From: CAVOBC01 sp963693635
GTDB taxonomy: Bacteria; Pseudomonadota; Gammaproteobacteria; Pseudomonadales; Azotimanducaceae
Assembly (NCBI GenBank): GCA_963693635.1
Contig: CAVOBC010000051.1
Location: forward strand, 1 to 18,603
DNA length: 18,603 nucleotides
Direction: 5' to 3'
The notes below the pieces were generated by a model, which was not told the DNA's origin, ran no database searches, and was given only the letters and a program-made list of their open reading frames with translations. The position numbers were made by a program, and so were the translations under genes. Shown here piece after piece: positions 1 through 7,086 of this stretch (within the stretch, counting starts at the first letter, position 1; the number at the start of each line of letters is the position of its first letter).

Positions 1-260
1 CCAGCCCGATGTTGCGACATCTCCATCGCAAGCAATACCCGCGTCACCATGTCGACATCAGGACCGCCAAACTCGGGCGGGATGCCAAGACCAAACAGCC
101 CCATTTCACGGGTCTTCTCGATGAGGCGGGCTTTGTCCGCGGGGTCCAGTTCGTCGGCGTCCGGGTCGAGATTCAGCTCAAGCGGCAGGATCTCTTCGGC
201 AACAAACCGTCGCACCATATCGACGATCATCGTCTGTTCGTCTGTCAACGTCAGTTCCAT
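1..260 (-). CDS. Acyl-CoA dehydrogenase, N-terminal part (cut by window edge)
   Basis: The minus strand reads from an ATG at 260 to the window edge, giving 86 codons that begin MELTLTDEQTMIVDMVRRF and continue through EKTREMGLFGLGIPPEFGG. The first stretch is the all-alpha N-terminal domain opening of acyl-CoA dehydrogenases. The GLFGL-x-PPEFGG segment is the characteristic turn of that domain. Family members are FAD flavoenzymes that oxidise acyl-CoA to 2-enoyl-CoA and pass electrons to electron-transferring flavoprotein. The catalytic glutamate and FAD-binding parts lie outside the window, so substrate range is unknown. A GAGAGG ribosome-binding site sits about 5-6 bases upstream of the ATG, which supports this start. 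The gene lies 161 bp downstream of the GIY-YIG-like gene on the same strand and could be cotranscribed with it. Confidence 0.85.
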   Translation of the reverse strand, partial: MELTLTDEQTMIVDMVRRFVAEEILPLELNLDPDADELDPADKARLIEKTREMGLFGLGIPPEFGGPDVDMVTRVLLAMEMSQHRA

Positions 261-421
261 GCGCCCTCTCGTCTCATTGTCATGTCAGTTTCGCAAGCCG
301 TTCGTTGCCCGCAATCGTCTCGCCAACGATTGTCGTCGGCAAACATCTGTCGTCGACGAAATGGTCAGGGCAAATACCGCAGGAAATCCGCAAAAAACGC
401 ATGGCGAACGTGCGGGCCCGC

Positions 422-751
422 TCAGGAAGCCGGGCTCAGTCGACCAAGCGGCGCACCGCTTGCGGCATCGTTTAGTTCTGGCAGCGCGCCATTACGGGCC
501 CTATGCAGCATGAGAAGCTCCCGATACCTCGTGTGATACGCGTGGGTCACCTCGACACGAAACGATGTGGCCACCCCAACCTGCGCCAGCAACTCAGACC
601 GCAATCCAAACAGAGATCGCGCGCCCGCATAGCCGATGTACACCACCGTGCCGTCGGCTCGACCCAGTTGGTAGACACCGAGATGTCCGCCCAGCATGGT
701 CGCATTCTCTTCGTCCAGCGGCAGCCAGGGTTTGTTCAGGTCGATCGCCAC
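422..751 (-). CDS. Small GIY-YIG-like protein divergent from ligD
   Basis: This is a 109-residue protein if started at the GTG at 751. That codon has a good AGGAAGG ribosome-binding site about 7 bases upstream. The reading frame stays open further upstream, to 949, but that part is low-complexity, overlaps ligD and has no support. The sequence carries GVYQLG and then VVYIGYAG, the spacing expected of the GVY...YIG strands of a GIY-YIG nuclease-like fold. After these comes SLFGLRSELL, and then a helix with RYRELLMLHRARNG. The usual catalytic glutamate is not obvious, so nuclease activity is uncertain. It resembles small uncharacterised proteins of the DUF7508 type as I recall them; that is from memory. 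A TATACT -10-like sequence lies at 783-788, on the minus strand, in the 112-bp divergent region shared with ligD. No convincing -35 is visible. Confidence 0.6.
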   Translation of the reverse strand: MAIDLNKPWLPLDEENATMLGGHLGVYQLGRADGTVVYIGYAGARSLFGLRSELLAQVGVATSFRVEVTHAYHTRYRELLMLHRARNGALPELNDAASGAPLGRLSPAS

Positions 752-863
752 GGGTCCGCCTTCCTCAGTCGCAGAACGCGCCAGTATAAGGCCTCGGCAC
801 GGGGATTGGTGTATTCTCAAAGCCCTTGCGATCACCGATAGACAGTGACCCTGGGGAGCACAA

Positions 864-3374
864 GTGCCGAGGCAAAAGCAGGAACTGCTGCAGAAATACC
901 GGGACAAGCGCCGGGTCGACGGCACGCCCGAGCCGTTTGGGCTGCGCAATGCAGATCTGACTGGCGCACCACTGCGCTTTGTCGTTCACCACCACGCCGC
1001 TCGCAACTCGCACTTTGACCTGCGCCTTGAGATGGAAGGTGTGCTGAGGTCCTGGGCCGTGCCGAAGGGACCATCGCCCAACGTCGCGGACAAACGTTTC
1101 GCAGCGCTGGTCGAGGACCACCCGCTGGAGTACGGCGACTTCGAGGGTCGCATCCCCGATGGCAACTACGGTGCGGGCTGGTCCATTGTCTGGGACCGCG
1201 GCATCTGGACGCCACTTGCCGATCCCATCGACGGCCTGCGCGATGGCAAATTGTTATTCACGCTGAACGGTCACAAGCTGCACGGCAATTGGACCCTGGT
1301 CCGCATGAAGAGCGGCGCAAACGATTGGCTCTTCATCAAGGAGACCGACCAGCACGCGAGCGACGCAAGTACCGAAGACTATCCAATGAACTCGGTCTTC
1401 ACGGGCCTGTCTATCGCGGATCTGGACGCCGGTCTTGACCAGGGGACACGCATCAACGCCGAACTGGCCGAGGCTAAGGTTGAGCCCGGGCCCGCAACCG
1501 ACGTCACGCCTATGATGGCCAAAGCTGGCGATGCATTCTCGCGCAAGGGTTGGGTGTTCGAGATCAAGTACGACGGCTATCGGCTGCTCTGTCACAAAGA
1601 CGGCAACAATGTCTCCCTGATGTCGCGCAACAACAACGACCTCTCGGCAACCTTTCCCGAGATCAGGCAAGCGGTCAGCCGACTGCCCTACGAGCGCCTC
1701 ATCATTGACGGTGAAGCCGTGTGCCACGACCCGTCAGGACTGCCAAGCTTTGCACGGATGCAAAAGCGCGGCCGACTCAACAAACCGAGCGCCATTGATC
1801 GTGCGACCCGGGAGAATCCCGCGACGCTGTATGCCTTCGACCTGGTCGCGTTCGGCGACTACGACCTGCGGCGAATGTCACTCGTTGAGCGCAAGCGACA
1901 CTTAAAGGCACTCCTGCCCGCCGTGGGCGAACTCCGGTTTTCGGATCACATCGCCGAGGACGGCAAATCCATGTACGCCGCGTCTGCGAACCTCGGTCTC
2001 GAAGGCATCGTTGCCAAGAAAGCGGACTCAAGGTATGTAAGCACACGGTCAGACAACTGGATCAAGATTCGCATTGATCAGACCGACGACTTCGTCATCA
2101 TGGGCTATCGCGCGGCCGAGAATGGCGACATTCGCTCGCTCTCGGTGGGCCAGTATGTTGACGGCGAATTGGTCTATACCAGCAATGTCGGTTCCGGCCT
2201 CAGCGAGAAGTGGAGCAAGCATTACCGCCCGTTGTTTGACGAACTGGGCACGTCCAACAATCCGGCAACGGGGCCCACCACCAAAGATTATCGGTGGCTG
2301 GCCCCGACTCTCGTCTGCGAGATTCGCTTCAAAGAGATAACACCAGGCGGCCAACTCAGGCATCCTGTGTTCCTGCGCGACCGGGACGACAAGCCGCCGC
2401 TTGAGTGCACGCGTGAGGTCCGGTCGCGAGCGCTCGATGAGGTCGCTGTCGAGCCCGAACCCATCGACAAAACCGTGCACGTAACTAATCGGGACAAGGT
2501 CTTCTGGCCCGATGACGGCTATACCAAGGGCGACATGATCGACTACTACGAGGCCGTCAGCCCCTGGCTGCTGCCGTGGTTGAAGGATCGTCCCATCGTT
2601 CTTACCCGTTATCCGGATGGCATCGACGGTAAGTCGTTCTACCAAAAGGACGCGCCCGAGTTCGTGCCCGACTGGATGCGCGTCGAAAAGATGTGGAGCG
2701 ACGTCACCGAGCGTGAGATCAGTTATTTTGTTGTCGATGATGTCGAGTCGATTCTCTACATCGCCAACATGGCGAGCATACCGCTGCACCTCTACCACAG
2801 CCGCACCGCCAATCTTGAGCGTCCCGACTGGTGCGTACTGGATCTGGATCCGAAGGACGCGCCGTTTAGCGATGTACTCACGGTCGCGATCGCCATCCAC
2901 GCGCTCTGCGACGAGATCGAAATGCCCAATTACGTCAAGACCTCGGGCTCAACCGGCCTGCATATTCTGCTGCCACTCGCGAATCAATTCACTTTCGATC
3001 AGTCCCGCATACTGGGCGAACTCCTGGCTCGCGTCATCGTCGCGCGCCTGCCGGAGATCTGCACGGTCACGCGCAACCCGGCCAAGCGCGAGGGCAAGGT
3101 CTACATCGACTATCTGCAAAATGGCTCCGGCAAATTGATCGCCGGTACCTATTGCGTGCGCCCGAAGCCCGGGGCACCGATCTCGATGCCCGTCAAGTGG
3201 AGCGAGGTCACAAAAAAGCTGAAGCCGGATTCCTTCACGATCAAGAACGGCATTCGCCGACTCAAGCGCATGAAGACAGACCCGGCGATCGAGGTACTCG
3301 ATCAGCCCGTGAATCTGCTGAAAGTGCTCGAACATTTGACCGGGCTGGTCGTTGTCCCAAAATCGTCATCCTGA
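864..3374 (+). CDS. ligD: ATP-dependent DNA ligase D (PE-ligase-polymerase)
   Basis: This 836-residue multifunctional end-joining enzyme starts at GTG 864, with GGGGAG at 853-858 as ribosome-binding site. The domains are in the order known from Pseudomonas LigD. The 3'-phosphoesterase is at about 35-165, with HHHAARNSHFDLRLE and EDHPLEYGDFEG carrying the metal and active-site His, Asp and Arg. The ligase is at about 210-520, with EIKYDG holding the AMP-accepting Lys235, DGEAV at 282-286, LEGIVAKK at 379-386 and NWIKIR at 398-403. The primase-like polymerase is at about 535-830, with catalytic DLDP at 660-663, SGSTGLH at 694-700 and YIDY at 747-750. The enzyme normally works with Ku to trim, fill and seal double-strand breaks; no Ku gene is in this window. 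The last seven or so codons (VVPKSSS and stop) lie inside a dispersed repeat, so the native C-terminus has been replaced. Confidence 0.96.
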   Translation: MPRQKQELLQKYRDKRRVDGTPEPFGLRNADLTGAPLRFVVHHHAARNSHFDLRLEMEGVLRSWAVPKGPSPNVADKRFAALVEDHPLEYGDFEGRIPDGNYGAGWSIVWDRGIWTPLADPIDGLRDGKLLFTLNGHKLHGNWTLVRMKSGANDWLFIKETDQHASDASTEDYPMNSVFTGLSIADLDAGLDQGTRINAELAEAKVEPGPATDVTPMMAKAGDAFSRKGWVFEIKYDGYRLLCHKDGNNVSLMSRNNNDLSATFPEIRQAVSRLPYERLIIDGEAVCHDPSGLPSFARMQKRGRLNKPSAIDRATRENPATLYAFDLVAFGDYDLRRMSLVERKRHLKALLPAVGELRFSDHIAEDGKSMYAASANLGLEGIVAKKADSRYVSTRSDNWIKIRIDQTDDFVIMGYRAAENGDIRSLSVGQYVDGELVYTSNVGSGLSEKWSKHYRPLFDELGTSNNPATGPTTKDYRWLAPTLVCEIRFKEITPGGQLRHPVFLRDRDDKPPLECTREVRSRALDEVAVEPEPIDKTVHVTNRDKVFWPDDGYTKGDMIDYYEAVSPWLLPWLKDRPIVLTRYPDGIDGKSFYQKDAPEFVPDWMRVEKMWSDVTEREISYFVVDDVESILYIANMASIPLHLYHSRTANLERPDWCVLDLDPKDAPFSDVLTVAIAIHALCDEIEMPNYVKTSGSTGLHILLPLANQFTFDQSRILGELLARVIVARLPEICTVTRNPAKREGKVYIDYLQNGSGKLIAGTYCVRPKPGAPISMPVKWSEVTKKLKPDSFTIKNGIRRLKRMKTDPAIEVLDQPVNLLKVLEHLTGLVVVPKSSS

Positions 3375-3466
3375 CGATTCCTGGGAGTCGGTTCGCCAAC
3401 AACCCTGTATGTTCTTGCAGAAGCGAGGCCGCAGAAAATGGCCGTGCATCCCCGCACATGCACGGG
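3352..3466 (-). repeat. Multi-hairpin dispersed repeat, copy A (5'-truncated)
   Basis: Read on the minus strand this matches the copies at 6922 and 17985 in order: a short hairpin around GGGGATGCACGGCCATTTTC, then a GCGAACCGACTCCCAGGAAT segment, then TGACGATTTTGGGACA at the end. The first terminal hairpin seen in the other copies is missing. Pairing arms include CCGTGCAT (3442-3449) with ATGCACGG (3458-3465), and ATCGTCA with TGACGAT around a GGA loop. The right end of the element overlaps the ligD 3' end. Confidence 0.8.
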
Positions 3467-3795
3467 CTCCAATATCGAAGTACTCCTCGTAGTTGCGGCG
3501 CCGGAGGTCTTCGTCGAGCGAGGCGCGCGCTTCTGCGGCCAGGGCATCGGTGCGGGGACTCTCGATATGGAAGGGATAGAACGCTGCGCTGGTGTCCCAG
3601 ATCGCAAGATGACGGTTGTCGGGGTCGAAATTCGGGTTGCCGATGTTGTTCACCGGGGTAGTCGCGGGAGCGGGCAATCACTCCGGTGCGCCGTGCTCGA
3701 TCACCTTGATGACGATGTCGATACCCACTTTCTTCAGGTACGCCTTCACAGCCTCGTATTGCGCCGACACGGTCGGCTCCGACTTGTGCCCAAAC
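3466..3795 (-). pseudogene. Fragment resembling a peptide ABC-transporter substrate-binding protein (family 5)
   Basis: One minus-strand frame reads EPTVSAQYEAVKAYLKKVGI, then DIVIKVIEHGAPE. It is interrupted by a TGA (3678-3680) and continues in the same frame as LPAPATTPVNNIGNPNF, then AIWDTSAAFYPFHI, SPRTDALAAEARASLDED and RRRNYEEYFDIG. The pattern of Ala-Tyr-Leu-Lys-Lys-Val-Gly-Ile followed downstream by LAAEARASLDED and RRRNYEE is like the C-terminal lobe of periplasmic oligopeptide-binding proteins (SBP_bac_5), where LKKVGI and an LLAEAR-x-TLDE block recur. No start, signal peptide or N-terminal lobe is present. The fragment ends against the IS91 remnant on one side and hairpin repeat copy A on the other. 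I judge it a non-functional internal piece. The coding character is clear to me, but the family assignment is only moderate. Confidence 0.45.
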
Positions 3796-4198
3796 GCGCT
3801 GGTGCCGCGGCCACGCGTCAACGTAACCGTGCGTCGGCCGCTCGATATCATGGCGTCTTTGCGCCGAACTCACCGTTGCGCCGCGCCATCGTGCCAGGTG
3901 CAGGTCGAGCGACGCGATCCCGAACGGGGAGTCGATACCGAAACCGACGACCAGAGCGCACCGGCCCCCGAACCGCTACAGCGCGCCGCTCACCTGGGCA
4001 CAGCGACTCAAACGCGTCTTCGAGATTGACATTACCCAGTGCCCGCATGGTGGTGGACCAACTGCGCGTGATCGCGGATGTCACCGACTCCGATGTCATC
4101 CGCAAGATCCTCAATCACATCCTGCAGCGTGCACCACCTCGCCAACCGCCCCGTCGCGCTAGTCGGCGCCTCACCGCCCCCGGTCACGTCGCGACATG
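3795..4198 (+). mobile_element. Degraded IS91-family transposase, C-terminal remnant
   Basis: Three plus-strand frames together spell the end of an IS91-type transposase. ALVPRPRVNVT (from about 3797) is followed after a frame change by RYHGVFAPNSPLRRAIVP (to about 3897). Another frame gives PLTWAQRLKRVFEIDITQCP (about 3990-4046). A last shift leads to GG/DQLRVIADVTDSDV and RKILNHILQRAPPRQPPRRA, ending at a TGA at 4196-4198. The ITQCP...GG...LRVIA...VIRKIL block is the typical zinc-knuckle tail of these rolling-circle transposases. The catalytic HUH and tyrosine motifs lie in the missing N-terminal half, so this cannot be active. At least three frameshifts are needed to read it. IS91 elements move adjacent DNA by one-ended transposition, which makes the position beside the biotin cassette suggestive. 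GTTC at 4240-4243, downstream of the stop, resembles the IS91 target, but I cannot define an end. Confidence 0.85.
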
Positions 4199-4250
4199 AA
4201 CCGCACGCCGAACATCCCTGGCCGATCCATTTCACCGGTTCCTGATCAGA

Positions 4251-4382
4251 TCACCGTCATGCCAGATGCTGACCGTTTGCCCTGTCAGACTTGTGCCCTA
4301 GCCGCACTGCAGACCCCAACCTCCTGCGAGTGCCGTGCCGTACTCCCCAGCTTGCCGAATAGACCCGTTATTTTTCCCATCA
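4251..4382 (+). repeat. Left ~130-bp direct repeat R1 (contains a hipA-tail remnant)
   Basis: R1 begins TCACCGTCATGCCAGATGCT and ends near GTTATTTTTCCCATC. It matches 9272-9406 in the same orientation with about nine substitutions in the first 89 bases, a 4-5 base gap and a few more changes after that, so roughly 85-90 percent identity. On the minus strand it encodes GKITGLFGKLGS, equivalent to GKIKDLFGKLGE at the end of the hipA fragment beside the right copy. It therefore carries the last codons of a hipA-like gene plus its 3' flank. It sits between the IS91 remnant and bioA. Confidence 0.85.
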
Positions 4383-4435
4383 GCTGTACCCCGAGAATGC
4401 CTCAAAATTAATTGCAAATATGACTGGAATAGATC

Positions 4436-4442
4436 GAGGAGG
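4436..4442 (+). promoter_or_regulatory. Strong ribosome-binding site upstream of bioA, oddly spaced
   Basis: GAGGAGG is the best Shine-Dalgarno sequence near bioA, but it lies 21 bases before the ATG at 4464 and 18 bases before an in-frame TTG at 4461. An in-frame ATT at 4452 would have ideal 9-base spacing. Either a rare start codon is used or translation starts downstream at reduced efficiency. Confidence 0.5.
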
Positions 4443-4463
4443 TTAGCAATCATTGCTGCCTTG

Positions 4464-5762
4464 ATGCCTACATCCAACACAACATTACTCAGTGACGTCA
4501 TGCTGGCCTTTGATCGTCGGCATATATGGCACCCATACACCTCCATGGTCGACCCATTGCCTGTTTACGCTGTGGAATCGGCGAATGGTGTACATATAAA
4601 TCTGGCCGATGGCAATGAGTTGATTGACGGCATGTCCTCCTGGTGGGCGGCGATCCATGGCTACAACCATCCTGCACTCAACGACGCCATGAGTGTGCAG
4701 ATGCAAAAGATGTCGCATGTGATGTTTGGTGGTTTCACGCATCAGCCCGCGATCGAGCTGGCGCAAAAACTCATTCGACTGTCGCCACCTTCTTTGACGA
4801 AACTGTTCTATTCAGACTCTGGCTCCGTTGCTGTCGAAGTCGCCATCAAGATGGCGTTGCAATATTGGTATGCGCTAGACAAACCGCAGAAGACCCGATT
4901 GTTAACCATACGATCTGGCTATCACGGTGATACCTTTGCCGCCATGTCAGTTTGTGATCCAGTTACCGGGATGCACGAAATGTTTACCGGTGCTTTGCCA
5001 TCCCAATTGTTTGCTGAATCGCCCAAAAGCCGATTTGGTGACAAGTATGATCCAGCTGATCATCAGTCGATGGAGGTTTTGTTAGCCGAACACGCCGATG
5101 AAATAGCCGCTGTGATTTTGGAACCAGTCGTTCAGGGCGCCGGTGGCATGAGAATTTACTCGCCCGACTATTTAAAAGCAGTTCGGAATCTCTGTGATCA
5201 GTACGGCGCGCTGCTTATTTTTGATGAAATTGCGACAGGATTTGGACGTACCGGTGAAATGTTCGCTGCGGATCATGCAGGGGTTGAGCCCGACATTATG
5301 TGTGTAGGCAAGGCATTAACCGGAGGCTACCTGACACTCGCCGCAACGCTCGCTAGCGACAAGGTCAGTGATAGCATTGCCGAGCAGGGCTCGGGCACCT
5401 TCATGCATGGTCCGACGTATATGGGCAATCCCCTAGCCTGTGCGATTGCATCAGCGAATATCGAATTGCTCGAGAACAGTCCGTGGAAACAAACTATCAG
5501 TACCATCGAGGAGCAACTGGTCGCTGAACTTGCGGAAGCAATTGATTACCCATCCGTTAAAGATGTTCGGGTGCTTGGCGCAATCGGTGTTATTGAATGT
5601 TGCGAGAACGTTGACGTTGCAAAGCTGCAAAAGTTCTTCGTCTCAGAGGGTGTCTGGATAAGGCCTTTTCTCAATCTCATCTATATCATGCCGCCGTACA
5701 TTATCGAATCAGATCAATTGACCCGCCTAACGACTGTGATGAGACGCGCGGCTTCGATGTGA
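4464..5762 (+). CDS. bioA: Adenosylmethionine-8-amino-7-oxononanoate aminotransferase
   Basis: This 432-residue PLP enzyme converts 7-keto-8-aminopelargonate to 7,8-diaminopelargonate with S-adenosylmethionine as amino donor, the second of the last four biotin steps. The sequence follows the E. coli enzyme closely: AFDRRHIWHPYTSM near the start, DGMSSWWAAIHGYNHP at about 55-70, SDSGSVAVEVAIKMALQYW, SGYHGDTFAAMSVCDP, FDEIATGFGRTG (Asp254 should contact the PLP nitrogen) and VGKALTGG with the Schiff-base Lys283. GPTYMGNPLACA and WIRPFLNLIYIMPPYI complete the fold. Length matches the family (about 429). The start is ATG 4464; an ATG at 4500 or the ATT at 4452 is possible. The gene is first in a plus-strand group with bioF 13 bp downstream. 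Codon and base use are more AT-rich than in ligD or uvrA. Confidence 0.95.
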   Translation: MPTSNTTLLSDVMLAFDRRHIWHPYTSMVDPLPVYAVESANGVHINLADGNELIDGMSSWWAAIHGYNHPALNDAMSVQMQKMSHVMFGGFTHQPAIELAQKLIRLSPPSLTKLFYSDSGSVAVEVAIKMALQYWYALDKPQKTRLLTIRSGYHGDTFAAMSVCDPVTGMHEMFTGALPSQLFAESPKSRFGDKYDPADHQSMEVLLAEHADEIAAVILEPVVQGAGGMRIYSPDYLKAVRNLCDQYGALLIFDEIATGFGRTGEMFAADHAGVEPDIMCVGKALTGGYLTLAATLASDKVSDSIAEQGSGTFMHGPTYMGNPLACAIASANIELLENSPWKQTISTIEEQLVAELAEAIDYPSVKDVRVLGAIGVIECCENVDVAKLQKFFVSEGVWIRPFLNLIYIMPPYIIESDQLTRLTTVMRRAASM

Positions 5763-5775
5763 ATCCGTTGCAACC

Positions 5776-6921
5776 ATGAAGAAGTTTCAGTTTATAGAAG
5801 ATGAGCTCATTCGTCGTGACGAGCAACATCAGCGGCGTGTTCTTCGAAACCTGTCTCCCATTTCACCCGGTGTTGTACAGGTCGGCAATCAGCAGATGAC
5901 TAATTTTTCATCTAATGATTATTTGGGTCTTGCGATGCATCCGTTGCTGCGGGAGCGTGCTGCGAAATATTCGAATCAGTATGGTGCGGGCTCGACATCA
6001 TCCAGATTAGTCAGCGGCGCTTTTGATTGCATAGCAGATTTGGAGCAGAAACTAGCGGCTCTAAAAGGTTCTGAATCTACCCTAACCATGAATACCGGAT
6101 ATCAGGCCAACCTCACATTAATTCCCGCACTGACTCACTCGAATTCGGTTGTATTTTCAGACGCACTCAATCACAACAGCATTATCCAGGGTATCAAGCT
6201 CGCGCAGTGCGGGAAAATGATCTATGAGCACAACAACCTTGATCATCTGGAGAAGCTGCTAGCTGCCCAGTCGGCTGACTGCCACAAGGTCGTCGTCACA
6301 GAGTCTGTGTTCAGTATGGATGGCGATAAGACCGACATTGATCACTTAAAAAACATCACCGACCAGCATGATGCGCTGCTAATTGTTGATGAGGCTCATG
6401 CCACGGGCTTATATGGAGAGCGGGGTATGGGGCTCACTGTCGGCAAAAACATTGATGTCACCATGGGCACATTTGGTAAAGCGCTTGGAGTATTTGGCGC
6501 CTATGTAGCCACAAGCTATCGGATCCGGGATTACCTAATCAACTGCTGTCCGGGTGTGATTTATTCGACGGCGTTACCTCCGGCTGTTATTGGTGCTGTT
6601 GATGCCGCGCTGGAACTGGTCCCAGGCATGGATGAAGATCGGCAGCGCTTACAGGAGATGGCTGAATACGTCCGGCAAGAACTTCAACAATTGGGTTTTG
6701 ATACGGGGGTTTCCTGCACTCAAATAATACCTGTACTGTTAAACGATGAAACCAGAACACTACAGATGAGTGCGCAGTTGGAATCTGCAGGCCTGCTTGC
6801 GACGGCGATCAGACCACCGACGGTTCCACCCGGTGGGTCAAGAATCAGGCTTGCCTTATCATCCGCGCACACAGATTCCCAAATTGAACAGCTCGTTAAT
6901 GCATTAAAGAAAGTTAGTTAA
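5776..6921 (+). CDS. bioF: 8-amino-7-oxononanoate synthase
   Basis: This 381-residue PLP-dependent alpha-oxoamine synthase condenses pimeloyl-ACP (or -CoA) with L-alanine to give 7-keto-8-aminopelargonate. Diagnostic segments are NFSSNDYLGLAMHP at about 43-56, GAGSTSSRLVSG at 70-81, SDALNHNSI with His133, ESVFSMDGD at 176-184, VDEAHATG with Asp205 and His208, and GTFGKALGVFGAYV with Schiff-base Lys235. SGS/ARLALSSAH-like C-terminal residues are also present, and length matches the family. The start ATG has no evident ribosome-binding site and lies 13 bp after the bioA stop, so translation is probably coupled. The TAA stop (6919-6921) is followed at the very next base by hairpin repeat copy B, which separates bioF from bioD. 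Confidence 0.95.
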   Translation: MKKFQFIEDELIRRDEQHQRRVLRNLSPISPGVVQVGNQQMTNFSSNDYLGLAMHPLLRERAAKYSNQYGAGSTSSRLVSGAFDCIADLEQKLAALKGSESTLTMNTGYQANLTLIPALTHSNSVVFSDALNHNSIIQGIKLAQCGKMIYEHNNLDHLEKLLAAQSADCHKVVVTESVFSMDGDKTDIDHLKNITDQHDALLIVDEAHATGLYGERGMGLTVGKNIDVTMGTFGKALGVFGAYVATSYRIRDYLINCCPGVIYSTALPPAVIGAVDAALELVPGMDEDRQRLQEMAEYVRQELQQLGFDTGVSCTQIIPVLLNDETRTLQMSAQLESAGLLATAIRPPTVPPGGSRIRLALSSAHTDSQIEQLVNALKKVS

Positions 6922-7076
6922 TTCCTGTCCCAGAACTCGTTCTGGGGCGGGCACTGGCGTGCGGTGCAGGGATGCACCGCCATTTTTCCGCAGGCCTCTT
7001 TATCTCTAGAGAATGCGAGGTTTGTTTACAAAAAGGACCCCCAGGAATTGTCAGGATGACCATTTTGGGACAGGAA
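6922..7076 (+). repeat. Multi-hairpin dispersed repeat, copy B, with 11-bp terminal inverted repeats
   Basis: The 155-bp unit starts TTCCTGTCCCA (6922-6932) and ends TGGGACAGGAA (7066-7076), perfect 11-bp inverted ends. Inside are three structures. The first is CCTGTCCCAGAAC paired with GTTCTGGGGCGGG, where the two changes are G.U wobbles. The second is GCGGTGCA (6961-6968) with TGCACCGC (6973-6980). The third is the CCCAGGAATTGTCA/TGACCATTTTGGG region. It fills nearly all of the bioF-bioD gap. No clear target-site duplication is visible. The AGGA of its right end lies 11 bases before the bioD ATG and may act as that gene's ribosome-binding site. Confidence 0.85.
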
Positions 7077-7086
7077 CTAGATAGTC

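Noticed and set aside
752..949. N-terminal extension of the GIY-YIG-like gene
   Set aside because: The extension overlaps ligD, is rich in Cys and Ser with no recognisable motif, and a better start with a ribosome-binding site exists at 751.
3262..3873. Long minus-strand open frame across the ligD end and scar zone
   Set aside because: It only joins frame pieces of the repeat, the solute-binding fragment and the antisense of the IS91 remnant; the protein-like residues are in other frames.
3438..4199. A single 253-residue plus-strand protein over the IS91 region
   Set aside because: Only parts of that frame match transposase; conserved blocks switch among three frames, so it is a pseudogene.
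7018..7034. GGTTTGTTTACAAA next to bioD, reminiscent of a BirA operator half
   Set aside because: It is part of the hairpin repeat (copy C has the matching GGTTTGCTTGCAAACC) and lacks the long-spaced inverted halves of a BirA operator.
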